This document shows, piece by piece, positions 38,099 to 47,286 of a stretch of DNA of 64,000 nucleotides. Location of the stretch: assembly GCF_002632755.1 (NCBI RefSeq), contig NZ_NJAK01000001.1:2604001-2668000 (forward strand), given 5' to 3'. Under the pieces are notes generated by a model. The model did no database searches. It was given only the letters and a program-made list of their open reading frames with translations, and was not told the origin of the DNA. A program made the position numbers and the translations under genes. Positions within the stretch are counted from its first letter, which is position 1. Each line of letters opens with the position of its first letter. Origin of the DNA: Xenorhabdus ishibashii. Its GTDB lineage: Bacteria; Pseudomonadota; Gammaproteobacteria; Enterobacterales; Enterobacteriaceae.

Positions 38099-39172
38099 AT
38101 GACAAACCCACCTAATCCCCTGCACGCCACCTTACGGGCGCAACTGGACGCGTACCTCGATACGCTGGTCGCACAGGGAAAAAGCCCGCGCACACGGGAA
38201 AGCTACCGGGAACGGCTGTTACCGTTCGTGGACTGGTGCGGACAGCGCAGCGTGCAGTATCCGGCACAGGTGACGCTGGTATTACTGGAAAGCTGGCAGC
38301 GTTATCTGCGGGCTTACCGCAAGGCCGATGGCCAGCCTTACAGCCATAACGGCCAGCGTGAACGGTTAATCGCCCTGCGGCTGTGGTTCCGCTGGCTACT
38401 GCAACGGCATCACATCCTCTACAACCCGGCCGAACAGATGGTGTTGCCGAAAGAGGAGAAGCGGCTGCCTGCCCAGATACTGAGTGAACGGGAAACCACG
38501 CAGGTGCTGGACAGCCTTGACGACCAGAGCGTGCTGGGGCTGCGCAACCGGGTGATGCTGGAAGTGCTGTGGAGCAGCGGCCTCCGGCGCATGGAGCTGC
38601 GCCAGCTCCGGCGGGGTGATATCGACGTCGAACGCGGGGTCGTGGTGGTTAATCAGGGCAAAGGCCATAAAGACCGGGTGGTGCCCATCGGCGGTCGGGC
38701 ACTGGGCTGGCTGACACGCTATCTGGTGCAGGTTCGGCCACAGTTGGCAGACAGCCATGACAGCGGTTACCTGTTTATCTCGCAAAAGGGCAGGCCGCTC
38801 AGTCTGGGGCACCTGACCCAAATCGCCGGCAAGGCCATCCGCCATCAGGCACAGCTAGACAAGCCGGGCGCCTGTCACCTGTTCCGGCATTCCATGGCGA
38901 CGCAGATGCTGGACAATGGCGCGGATATCCGCCATATCCAGGCGATGCTGGGGCATGAGAAACTCAACACCACCCAGGTGTATACGCGGGTCGCCATCAA
39001 ACAGCTCAGGCAGGTGCACAGCCAGACCCATCCGGCCGAGCGTGCCCCCCAGACCCAACCGGACGCAGACAACCATACCGAACCGCCAGAGTGCAGCTCA
39101 GGCGGTGCCCGCGGAGAATCTGGCACAGACCCGAAACCACAGCGTACCGGACAGCCCGATAATCCCCGTTGA
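38099..39172 (+). CDS. Tyrosine recombinase/integrase, element B1
   Basis: 357 residues, differing from type A at residue 5 (TNPPN for TNPHN); catalytic residues unchanged. Near identity fits the shared attachment core of A and B elements. Confidence 0.92.
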   Translation: MTNPPNPLHATLRAQLDAYLDTLVAQGKSPRTRESYRERLLPFVDWCGQRSVQYPAQVTLVLLESWQRYLRAYRKADGQPYSHNGQRERLIALRLWFRWLLQRHHILYNPAEQMVLPKEEKRLPAQILSERETTQVLDSLDDQSVLGLRNRVMLEVLWSSGLRRMELRQLRRGDIDVERGVVVVNQGKGHKDRVVPIGGRALGWLTRYLVQVRPQLADSHDSGYLFISQKGRPLSLGHLTQIAGKAIRHQAQLDKPGACHLFRHSMATQMLDNGADIRHIQAMLGHEKLNTTQVYTRVAIKQLRQVHSQTHPAERAPQTQPDADNHTEPPECSSGGARGESGTDPKPQRTGQPDNPR

Positions 39173-40094
39173 GCCTGCGGGGTTCCGTGCAGGGGCAGAC
39201 CGTGGCCGGACTGCCCGGAGGCTGCGGTGCCGGCGGGGGTAAATGGGCAATGGTCAGCGGCGGCCACGGTGTCCCCAACCACTCAGTGCCGGCTGCCCAA
39301 AGCCCATTTAACATAATGCAGGGAGATTAGGCGAAATTCGCCGTGCGGCCACCGTGTCCCGCCAACCGCCGAAGGGCGGCTCACATCGCCTAATCTGCAT
39401 TATGTCTTCGCCCCCGCTTATCGGCATCGCGGGGTGCACCGCACAAGGCTGGCGCCTTCTGCTCTAGACTTCTGAGCCGATCCCTGCCAAAAACCGCGCC
39501 AGACCAAAACACCGTGCCCCCGTCCGGCCAAAACAGCGTCTTCTTTAGCGGCCTTGTGTTGTTCAGGCCAACAGCCCTGTAGGCAGGTCGGCCTGCGGCC
39601 TCCGCTGTTTTACCTCCCCCGCCCCGACCCCGCTGCATTGTCTGCGCGCGGCTCGCAGTCGCTGCGCGCCTTGCTCGTTGCCGTGCTCGCCATCTTCGCC
39701 CCGTGCAGCCCCCGGAGGGGGCTTCCCTTGAGTAAAGTGCCCTCAGCAAAACCGAACACAACCTTCGGCTTCCGTGTCTGGGAGCGTCGCAGGGCGCCGC
39801 TTGCGGGTTCTGTGCCACCCGCCCCCGCAGAACGGCCGCCCGCCGCCCAAGCCAGTTGGGCGACGTTCGCCCGTTGCCGTGAAAAACATCACAAAAACAA
39901 GCTGTTCAGCCCATCAATCAGAAAAAGGGGCGCTATACTGCACCGCGGGGCAAACGTAAAAACAGGGCAAAAGTGCACTTCGGCATTTTAGGTTCGCGGG
40001 AATGGGCGGAACGGGTAAAAGGGGTTCTTTAACAAGCTGACAGATAAGGAAAAAATCGCTTAAAACCGTATAACCGCACCGGAACCTGCCCTAA
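39173..40094. other. GC-rich non-coding right end of element B1
   Basis: Homologous to 25675-26596 with scattered substitutions, for example CATCACAAAAACAAGC for CTGCCCAAAAACAGGC near 39887. The right-end flank reads CCTGCCCTAA. No supported gene. Confidence 0.6.
39311..39405. repeat. Long inverted repeat in element B1
   Basis: Both arms identical to type A; the enclosed segment has one visible change (GTCCCGCC for GTTCCGCC). Conservation of arms while nearby bases vary hints at function. Confidence 0.7.
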
Positions 40095-40109
40095 GACCCC
40101 ATCGGGCTG
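40095..40109 (+). other. Attachment core 4 (B1/B2 junction)
   Basis: Identical 15-bp core. The left flank is the type B right end, which reads CCTGCCCTAA (one base different from type A). Confidence 0.8.
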
Positions 40110-40595
40110 CTGGGCGGGTTTAACCCGTATTCATATGTGCATAATCCATCGAAGTGGGTAGATCCGTATGGGCTGGCAGGCGGGGTTGGCAATAAAGGTG
40201 ATTACCTTATAACGTATCGCGGAGATACACGAAGCTTCACTGAAATTTTTGATAAAGGATTTGAAACACGAGGTCCAAGCAATGATTTGTATCTGCACGC
40301 ATTAGATAATAAAAATCCTCCAAGCAATTTTATAAGTACCACTATTGATCCGAGTAAAACTATTGGTTTTGCAACAGATTATGGAAGCAAAAGCGGCTAT
40401 ATGTACACCATGAAAACTAATCATGGTATAGATGTAAACAAGGTGCTAGGTTCAAAATCGCCGTATCCTGGGGAAGTAGAAATTGCAATGCCTGGTGGGG
40501 TTAAATCTGAAAATATATTAGGTGCAAGAGCAGTTAATGCAGATGGTGAGATGTGGGATTATACTATTTTAAATCCAAAGAGGTATGGAAAATGA
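40095..40595 (+). pseudogene. Orphan Rhs toxin tip B, ADP-ribosyltransferase-like (B2)
   Basis: Second copy of the ART-like tip with the same YRGDTR, FISTT and EVEIAMPGG motifs, again without an Rhs core. Confidence 0.8.
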
Positions 40596-40999
40596 CAGGC
40601 GCTGATAAAAGAAAAATCAACATAATAATAAATGGGAAAAAAGAAGAAGCTGAATTACATTTGATTACTTCTCCTGATAGGCATTGTTGTTTAAGAATAT
40701 TTCATAATAACAATCAGTTGGCAGAATCAAATGACACTGATTATTTTTCATGCTTTATAGATTTAAGAAACCAATTAAAAGATATAGTTTTTCTTTGCAA
40801 AGGGGCAAAAAAAAATGTGTTTCCTTCTGCAATGCAGAGAGATATGGGTTTAGGTAAAGTGGCTTATGAGACTACGTTGGGTCAACATGGTTTACCTGAA
40901 GATATTGTTCATATATTTGATTTTGATGATAAAGATGTTGGTGTTACCCCAGAAGAGCAAGCAATATTTCATTATCAATGGTTTGAATCACTACAATAA
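40592..40999 (+). CDS. Putative immunity protein for ART tip B (B2)
   Basis: Second copy of the 135-residue protein, with the same ATGA overlap with the toxin stop. Confidence 0.75.
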   Translation: MTGADKRKINIIINGKKEEAELHLITSPDRHCCLRIFHNNNQLAESNDTDYFSCFIDLRNQLKDIVFLCKGAKKNVFPSAMQRDMGLGKVAYETTLGQHGLPEDIVHIFDFDDKDVGVTPEEQAIFHYQWFESLQ

Positions 41000-41023
41000 A
41001 ATAACTGATTTTTTAGCGTAGAT

Positions 41024-41066
41024 TAAGCCGGAAAGATCCCCAAGATCTTCCGGCTTTGTTCTTTTT
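41024..41066 (+). terminator. Bidirectional terminator, element B2
   Basis: Same hairpin as in B1. Confidence 0.85.
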
Positions 41067-41088
41067 AAGAGCTACTCATTCCCTGCCC

Positions 41089-41412
41089 TTAGCGGCTTGT
41101 GTAGTCGCCAAGCAGCTCCCGCATTTTGAGCTTAATCTCACTGATTTGCTCTCGCTGGCGCTGGTATTGCTGTTTGAGGCTGTTAGTCTCGTCACTGTCG
41201 GGGATCAGCACCAGACAGCCCTCCATAATCTTGACGGTGAGTGTGCCACCAATATCAAACCCTGCTGCCTTAAGCCACTGCCCCTTAAGGTGTATTGCCG
41301 GCGGGGCACTGGCCTTGTCATTTTGCGGCACGTATCCCACGGTGTAATAACGTTCTGTTTTTGTGGCTTTATTTACTGCACGGTTTTGCTTAGAATGCGC
41401 CTTAGCCATCAT
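41089..41412 (-). CDS. SymE-family toxin, element B2
   Basis: Identical to the B1 copy. Confidence 0.82.
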   Translation of the reverse strand: MMAKAHSKQNRAVNKATKTERYYTVGYVPQNDKASAPPAIHLKGQWLKAAGFDIGGTLTVKIMEGCLVLIPDSDETNSLKQQYQRQREQISEIKLKMRELLGDYTSR

Positions 41413-41485
41413 TCAACTCCTTGTTAGTTGCTTGTGGTTAGCAGCGTGTTCGGGTGCCCGCCCGAATACGTTGCGTTAATCGTTT

Positions 41486-41872
41486 TTACTTCATCTTGGA
41501 AGACCAGCGTTCAGCTTCATACTTAATGATCATCCCTTCCAGTACTTCTTTTATCACCTGCCGCTGTTCCGGCTGCATATTGTTGATAGCCTGAAACTGT
41601 AGGGCTAAATCGCTATCAGGTTGTAGCTCATCGTCTTCAAATATCAGTGAATCTGTCGTGACTCGCAGTGTCTGCGCTATCTTCTTAACCGCTTCCAGAG
41701 ACGGTAACGAAATCCCGCCCTCATAGCGTTTTATCTGTGTTACATGAATGCCGATAGCATCCGCTAATGCCTGTTGTGATAAGCCTTTTTGCTTACGAAG
41801 GGTGATGAGTCTGTTAGCAATACTCATTGAATTAAACCAGTCAGAGAAATTTGCCTTCATTCTATCCCCCAA
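41486..41872 (-). CDS. Xre-family repressor, type B, element B2
   Basis: Identical to the B1 repressor. Confidence 0.85.
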   Translation of the reverse strand: MGDRMKANFSDWFNSMSIANRLITLRKQKGLSQQALADAIGIHVTQIKRYEGGISLPSLEAVKKIAQTLRVTTDSLIFEDDELQPDSDLALQFQAINNMQPEQRQVIKEVLEGMIIKYEAERWSSKMK

Positions 41873-41889
41873 AAAATGCTTGCTTTATA

Positions 41890-41911
41890 TTGGTATCTTA
41901 TCGGATACTAA
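41890..41911. promoter_or_regulatory. Palindromic operator, type B (B2)
   Basis: Second copy of TTGGTATC / GATACTAA. Confidence 0.65.
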
Positions 41912-41957
41912 ATAAAAGAGCAATGGAATCTTGACGCAATTTTAGGAAGGTCACTTT

Positions 41958-44672
41958 ATGGCTCGCATCCCCGACGCAGAATTACAGCACCTGAAAGCCG
42001 CCGTTCCCTTAGTTGCCATCATCGAGCAGCAGGGGCGGCAGTTGTTTAAGCGCGGCAAAGACATGACCGTGCTGTGCCCGTTCCATGAGGAGAAAACGCC
42101 CTCGATGGTCATTACTCCAGCGAAAAATCTCTACCACTGTTTTGGCTGTGATGCGGGCGGGTCGGTGCTGGACTGGGTCATGCACACCGAGGGTCTGAGC
42201 CTGCGCCATGCCGTGGAGCGCCTGCGTGCCGTGCTGGGGCACAATCCGGCCGTGGAGCCGCTGGTGCAGCCGGAAGAGCTGGCCGGTGATGCCATCGGGC
42301 AGCAGGTGCTGCTGTCACGGGTGGTTGCGTTTTATCACCATACGTTGCTGAATGCGCCGGAGGCACAAGCGTACCTGTCCAAACGGCGGCTCAACCATCC
42401 TGAACTGGTCAGCCATTTTAAGCTGGGCTTTGCCAACCGAACGCTCGCTTACCGTCTGCCAGCCAGTAAATACAAGGCCGGGGCAGAGGTTCGCCGCCGC
42501 CTGCAAGCCATCGGCGTGCTGCGGGAGAACGGGCGGGAGCACCTGCGCGGCTCGCTGGTTGTGCCGGTGATGGATGCACAGGGGCAAATCCACGAACTGT
42601 ACGGGCGCAAAATCGGCGACGACCTGCGCCAGTCCATCATCCGCCATCTGTACCTGCCGGGGGCACACAACGGCGTCTGGAATGAAGCCGCGCTGGGTGC
42701 CTCCCGAACGCTTATCCTGTGTGAATCGCTGATTGATGCGATGTCGTTCTGGGTGACGGGGCAGCGCAATGTGACGGCGGCCTATGGGGTGCATGGCGTC
42801 ACGGCTGATCACTGGCAAGCCTTTGAACAGTACGGCATTAAGCAGGTGCTGATCGCTTTCGATAATGACAGCGCCGGCAATGATGCCGCGGTCAAACTGG
42901 CGGCGGCACTGGCGGCCAAAGGGATCACGCCCCTGCGCGTGGTGTTCCCGTCGGGCAGGGATGCGAACGAATATCTGTGCCAGGTGGCTGAGCCGGAAAC
43001 CGCCTTTGCGCTGCTGCTTGACAGCGCCGTGCCGATGCAGGGTGTGGCGGATACGGTGGCACTTGGGCGCCAGACGCCTGAGCCGGACACCGCGCCAGCC
43101 CCCGCTTCCCCTTTAGCCGCTGACCCTGCGTCCGGTGTGATGCCAAATGTCGTCTGTGAGTCCGGTGAGCATGGCGAGCTGCGCGTGTCAGTCGGCACAC
43201 TGCAATGGTGCCTGCGCGGGCTGGGTGCGGTCAAAGCGGGCGCGGTTGCCATGAAGCTCAATGCGCAGGTGCTGGACAGGCAAAGCGGCGTGCTGTTCGC
43301 CGACGGGGTTGATCTGATGAGCGGGCGCTCACGCAACAGTTACGCCCGGCTGGCTGCCGCTGAGCTGGGACTGGCCGAAGGCGACCTCCGGCGGGCACTG
43401 GGGCAGGTGTTACTGGCGGTCGAACAATGGCAGCAGCAGCCCGCCAAAGGCACCGAACCCCGCGTACCTGAAATGGGGATCGCAGAGCGGGAAGCGGCAC
43501 TGGCCTTGTTGCAAGATCCGTACCTGACGGCCCGTATCACCACTGACTTGGCGGCCTGCGGTGTGGTCGGCGAATCCACTAACTTGCTGGCCGGTTTTTT
43601 GGCGGCGGTGAGCCGAAAGTTACCCAAACCGTTAGCGGTACTTATCCAGAGCAGCAGCGCCGCCGGCAAATCCTCACTGATGGAGGCGGTGCTGAACCTG
43701 ATCCCCGAGGAGGAGCGCATCCAGTACAGCGCCATGACCGGGCAAAGCCTGTTCTATCTGGGGGAAACCCATCTCCAGCACAAAATATTGGCTATCGCCG
43801 AAGAAGAGGGGGTGCGGCAGGCGGCCTATGCGTTGAAGTTGTTGCAGTCGGATGGTGAACTGACGATGGCCAGCACCGGCAAGGATGAGGCGAGCGGCAA
43901 CCTCGTCACCAAAAGCTATACCGTCAAAGGTCCGGTGATGCTGATGCTGACCACCACCGCCATTGATGTGGATGAAGAGCTGCTCAACCGCTGTCTGGTG
44001 CTGACGGTCAATGAATCCCGTGAACAGACGGAAGCCATCCATGCGTTGCAGCGCCAGAAGCAGACGCTCGAAGGCTTGCTGGCCGGGAACGAGCGGGACT
44101 ATCTGATGCAGCTTCACCAGAACGCCCAGCGGCTGCTTAAGCCGTTGAATGTGGTCAATCCGTATGCGTCGCAACTGACGTTCCTGTCAGACAAAACCCG
44201 TACCCGCCGTGACCATATGAAATACCTGACGCTCATTCAGAGCATAGCGTTGCTGCACCAGTACCAGCGGGAAATCAAAACGGCAGAACATCGCGGGAAA
44301 ACGCTGGAATACATTGAAGTGAGCAAAGACGATATCCGGCTCGCCAATCAGTTGGCGCATGAAATCTTAGGCCGGACACTGGACGAAATGCCGCCGCAGA
44401 CGCGCAAGCTGTTATTGCTGATCCGGCAGATGGCGAACGAGATGGCGGCAGGGCAGCAGTGCGCCCTGAATGCCGTTCGCTTTACCCGGCGGGATATCCG
44501 GGCTTACACGAACTGGAGCGACAATCAGCTTAAAGTGCATTGCCAGCGGCTGGCTGAGATGGAATACCTGCTGATCCACGGCGGCAGTCGCGGGCATCTG
44601 CTGCAATACGAACTGCTCTGGGACGGTGATGGCAACAGCGCACACTTAAGCGGCCTGATCGTGCCGGTATGA
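41958..44672 (+). CDS. CHC2/TOPRIM primase-ATPase, element B2
   Basis: Identical to the B1 copy, including the type B C-terminal substitutions. Confidence 0.88.
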   Translation: MARIPDAELQHLKAAVPLVAIIEQQGRQLFKRGKDMTVLCPFHEEKTPSMVITPAKNLYHCFGCDAGGSVLDWVMHTEGLSLRHAVERLRAVLGHNPAVEPLVQPEELAGDAIGQQVLLSRVVAFYHHTLLNAPEAQAYLSKRRLNHPELVSHFKLGFANRTLAYRLPASKYKAGAEVRRRLQAIGVLRENGREHLRGSLVVPVMDAQGQIHELYGRKIGDDLRQSIIRHLYLPGAHNGVWNEAALGASRTLILCESLIDAMSFWVTGQRNVTAAYGVHGVTADHWQAFEQYGIKQVLIAFDNDSAGNDAAVKLAAALAAKGITPLRVVFPSGRDANEYLCQVAEPETAFALLLDSAVPMQGVADTVALGRQTPEPDTAPAPASPLAADPASGVMPNVVCESGEHGELRVSVGTLQWCLRGLGAVKAGAVAMKLNAQVLDRQSGVLFADGVDLMSGRSRNSYARLAAAELGLAEGDLRRALGQVLLAVEQWQQQPAKGTEPRVPEMGIAEREAALALLQDPYLTARITTDLAACGVVGESTNLLAGFLAAVSRKLPKPLAVLIQSSSAAGKSSLMEAVLNLIPEEERIQYSAMTGQSLFYLGETHLQHKILAIAEEEGVRQAAYALKLLQSDGELTMASTGKDEASGNLVTKSYTVKGPVMLMLTTTAIDVDEELLNRCLVLTVNESREQTEAIHALQRQKQTLEGLLAGNERDYLMQLHQNAQRLLKPLNVVNPYASQLTFLSDKTRTRRDHMKYLTLIQSIALLHQYQREIKTAEHRGKTLEYIEVSKDDIRLANQLAHEILGRTLDEMPPQTRKLLLLIRQMANEMAAGQQCALNAVRFTRRDIRAYTNWSDNQLKVHCQRLAEMEYLLIHGGSRGHLLQYELLWDGDGNSAHLSGLIVPV

Positions 44673-44678
44673 TCAGTG

Positions 44679-44798
44679 CAAGTTGGGCTGAAAACAAGGC
44701 AAGTTGCCCCTAAGTTGGGTTCAGGTTGGCCTCAAGTTGGGGGAGATAAAACGGCTATCAGGCCGCAGCCAGACAGGGCTGACAGCCCGCAAGTTGGA
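44679..44798 (+). repeat. Phased iterons, element B2
   Basis: Same repeat set as in the other three units. Confidence 0.75.
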
Positions 44799-44890
44799 CA
44801 ATATTAAAAATCACTGTTCCGGCAATATCATAAAACTTCCCCGTCATACCGTACTGCCGGACAGCGGCCACGACAAAAAGGAGGATCCGC

Positions 44891-45964
44891 ATGACAAACC
44901 CACCTAATCCCCTGCACGCCACCTTACGGGCGCAACTGGACGCGTACCTCGATACGCTGGTCGCACAGGGAAAAAGCCCGCGCACACGGGAAAGCTACCG
45001 GGAACGGCTGTTACCGTTCGTGGACTGGTGCGGACAGCGCAGCGTGCAGTATCCGGCACAGGTGACGCTGGTATTACTGGAAAGCTGGCAGCGTTATCTG
45101 CGGGCTTACCGCAAGGCCGATGGCCAGCCTTACAGCCATAACGGCCAGCGTGAACGGTTAATCGCCCTGCGGCTGTGGTTCCGCTGGCTACTGCAACGGC
45201 ATCACATCCTCTACAACCCGGCCGAACAGATGGTGTTGCCGAAAGAGGAGAAGCGGCTGCCTGCCCAGATACTGAGTGAACGGGAAACCACGCAGGTGCT
45301 GGACAGCCTTGACGACCAGAGCGTGCTGGGGCTGCGCAACCGGGTGATGCTGGAAGTGCTGTGGAGCAGCGGCCTCCGGCGCATGGAGCTGCGCCAGCTC
45401 CGGCGGGGTGATATCGACGTCGAACGCGGGGTCGTGGTGGTTAATCAGGGCAAAGGCCATAAAGACCGGGTGGTGCCCATCGGCGGTCGGGCACTGGGCT
45501 GGCTGACACGCTATCTGGTGCAGGTTCGGCCACAGTTGGCAGACAGCCATGACAGCGGTTACCTGTTTATCTCGCAAAAGGGCAGGCCGCTCAGTCTGGG
45601 GCACCTGACCCAAATCGCCGGCAAGGCCATCCGCCATCAGGCACAGCTAGACAAGCCGGGCGCCTGTCACCTGTTCCGGCATTCCATGGCGACGCAGATG
45701 CTGGACAATGGCGCGGATATCCGCCATATCCAGGCGATGCTGGGGCATGAGAAACTCAACACCACCCAGGTGTATACGCGGGTCGCCATCAAACAGCTCA
45801 GGCAGGTGCACAGCCAGACCCATCCGGCCGAGCGTGCCCCCCAGACCCAACCGGACGCAGACAACCCTACCGAACCGCCAGAGTGCAGCTCAGGCGGTGC
45901 CCGCGGAGAATCTGGCACAGACCCGAAACCACAGCGTACCGGACAGCCCGATAATCCCCGTTGA
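44891..45964 (+). CDS. Tyrosine recombinase/integrase, element B2
   Basis: Identical to B1 except for one residue in the disordered tail (DNPTEPP for DNHTEPP). Confidence 0.92.
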   Translation: MTNPPNPLHATLRAQLDAYLDTLVAQGKSPRTRESYRERLLPFVDWCGQRSVQYPAQVTLVLLESWQRYLRAYRKADGQPYSHNGQRERLIALRLWFRWLLQRHHILYNPAEQMVLPKEEKRLPAQILSERETTQVLDSLDDQSVLGLRNRVMLEVLWSSGLRRMELRQLRRGDIDVERGVVVVNQGKGHKDRVVPIGGRALGWLTRYLVQVRPQLADSHDSGYLFISQKGRPLSLGHLTQIAGKAIRHQAQLDKPGACHLFRHSMATQMLDNGADIRHIQAMLGHEKLNTTQVYTRVAIKQLRQVHSQTHPAERAPQTQPDADNPTEPPECSSGGARGESGTDPKPQRTGQPDNPR

Positions 45965-46886
45965 GCCTGCGGGGTTCCGTGCAGGGGCAGACCGTGGCCG
46001 GACTGCCCGGAGGCTGCGGTGCCGGCGGGGGTAAATGGGCAATGGTCAGCGGCGGCCACGGTGTCCCCAACCACTCAGTGCCGGCTGCCCAAAGCCCATT
46101 TAACATAATGCAGGGAGATTAGGCGAAATTCGCCGTGCGGCCACCGTGTCCCGCCAACCGCCGAAGGGCGGCTCACATCGCCTAATCTGCATTATGTCTT
46201 CGCCCCCGCTTATCGGCATCGCGGGGTGCACCGCACAAGGCTGGCGCCTTCTGCTCTAGACTTCTGAGCCGATCCCTGCCAAAAACCGCGCCAGACCAAA
46301 ACACCGTGCCCCCGTCCGGCCAAAACAGCGTCTTCTTTAGCGGCCTTGTGTTGTTCAGGCCAACAGCCCTGTAGGCAGGTCGGCCTGCGGCCTCCGCTGT
46401 TTTACCTCCCCCGCCCCGACCCCGCTGCATTGTCTGCGCGCGGCTCGCAGTCGCTGCGCGCCTTGCTCGTTGCCGTGCTCGCCATCTTCGCCCCGTGCAG
46501 CCCCCGGAGGGGGCTTCCCTTGAGTAAAGTGCCCTCAGCAAAACCGAACACAACCTTCGGCTTCCGTGTCTGGGAGCGTCGCAGGGCGCCGCTTGCGGGT
46601 TCTGTGCCACCCGCCCCCGCAGAACGGCCGCCCGCCGCCCAAGCCAGTTGGGCGACGTTCGCCCGTTGCCGTGAAAAACATCACAAAAACAAGCTGTTCA
46701 GCCCATCAATCAGAAAAAGGGGCGCTATACTGCACCGCGGGGCAAACGTAAAAACAGGGCAAAAGTGCACTTCGGCATTTTAGGTTCGCGGGAATGGGCG
46801 GAACGGGTAAAAGGGGTTCTTTAACAAGCTGACAGATAAGGAAAAAATCGCTTAAAACCGTATAACCGCACCGGAACCTGCCCTAA
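45965..46886. other. GC-rich non-coding right end of element B2
   Basis: Copy of the B1 right end, ending at attachment core 5. No supported gene. Confidence 0.6.
46103..46197. repeat. Long inverted repeat in element B2
   Basis: Fourth copy of the conserved inverted repeat. Confidence 0.7.
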
Positions 46887-46901
46887 GACCCCATCGGGCT
46901 G
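46887..46901 (+). other. Attachment core 5 (right end of the array)
   Basis: Identical 15-bp core, followed by ATGGGCGGGTTTAACCCG and a third, truncated Rhs tip. This is the right boundary of the four-unit array. Confidence 0.8.
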
Positions 46902-47055
46902 ATGGGCGGGTTTAACCCGTATTCGTATGTGCATAATCCGACAAAGTGGGTAGATCCTTACGGTCTGGCAGGCGGGGTTGGAAATAAAGGGGAGCCTAAA
47001 GATACTGTCACTGTGTTCAGGGTTCAAGGGGGAACAGCGATACCGCCCACCTGAG
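46887..47055 (+). pseudogene. Truncated third Rhs toxin tip (tip C)
   Basis: From attachment core 5 the frame reads [33 protein letters not shown], then a new tip, [20 protein letters not shown], and a stop at 47053-47055. Only about 20 residues of the new domain survive. The VFRVQGG start resembles the opening of other polymorphic toxin tips but is too short to classify. It is either the original tip of this rhs gene or the tip of an older, decayed element. Confidence 0.75.
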
Positions 47056-47286
47056 TGGCCTTATTGTTCCCTGAGCGGGCAGTATAACGTTATCCGGTCG
47101 GGGTTAAAGCCCAGTCGGTCGCCTGTCAGTCGGCTTGTTGTCGGCAGGTAGTCGGGATGGTTAAATCCCGGCAAAGGCAGATAGAGCAAGGCTTCCCCTC
47201 AAAGTGGTCGGCATCAGCCAAAAAACACTGTTCCGTCCGTACAGCTCTCTTCGCTACCCATACAACAAAAAAGAAGGAGGATCCGC
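47056..47286. repeat. Divergent iteron-like region upstream of a recombinase remnant
   Basis: No gene. TCGG-centred repeats occur at 47096 (GGTCGG), 47113 (AGTCGG), 47128 (AGTCGG), 47139 (TGTCGG) and 47150 (AGTCGG), the last three 11 bp apart. They occupy the same place relative to the recombinase start as the CAAGTTGGG iterons of A and B, but differ in sequence. The recombinase ribosome binding site AAGGAGGATCCGC is retained. Confidence 0.5.

Larger units (their letters stand above)
33303..40094 (+). mobile_element. Integrative Rhs-tip element, type B, copy 1 (B1)
   Basis: A 6792-bp unit with the same gene order as type A, but a different toxin tip (ADP-ribosyltransferase-like), a different immunity gene, a different repressor and a different operator. 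SymE, primase, iterons, recombinase and the non-coding end are nearly identical to type A. Confidence 0.85.
40095..46886 (+). mobile_element. Integrative Rhs-tip element, type B, copy 2 (B2)
   Basis: A direct duplicate of B1, also 6792 bp. The one difference I noticed is in the recombinase tail, where CATACC in B1 (39072-39077) is CCTACC here (45864-45869), changing His to Pro. That single difference argues that the two copies are real and not a simple assembly echo. Confidence 0.85.

Noticed and set aside
19891..46901. CRISPR array or simple satellite repeat
   Set aside because: The repeat period is 6.7-6.8 kb with genes inside, and the short cores are junctions of mobile units, not spacers.
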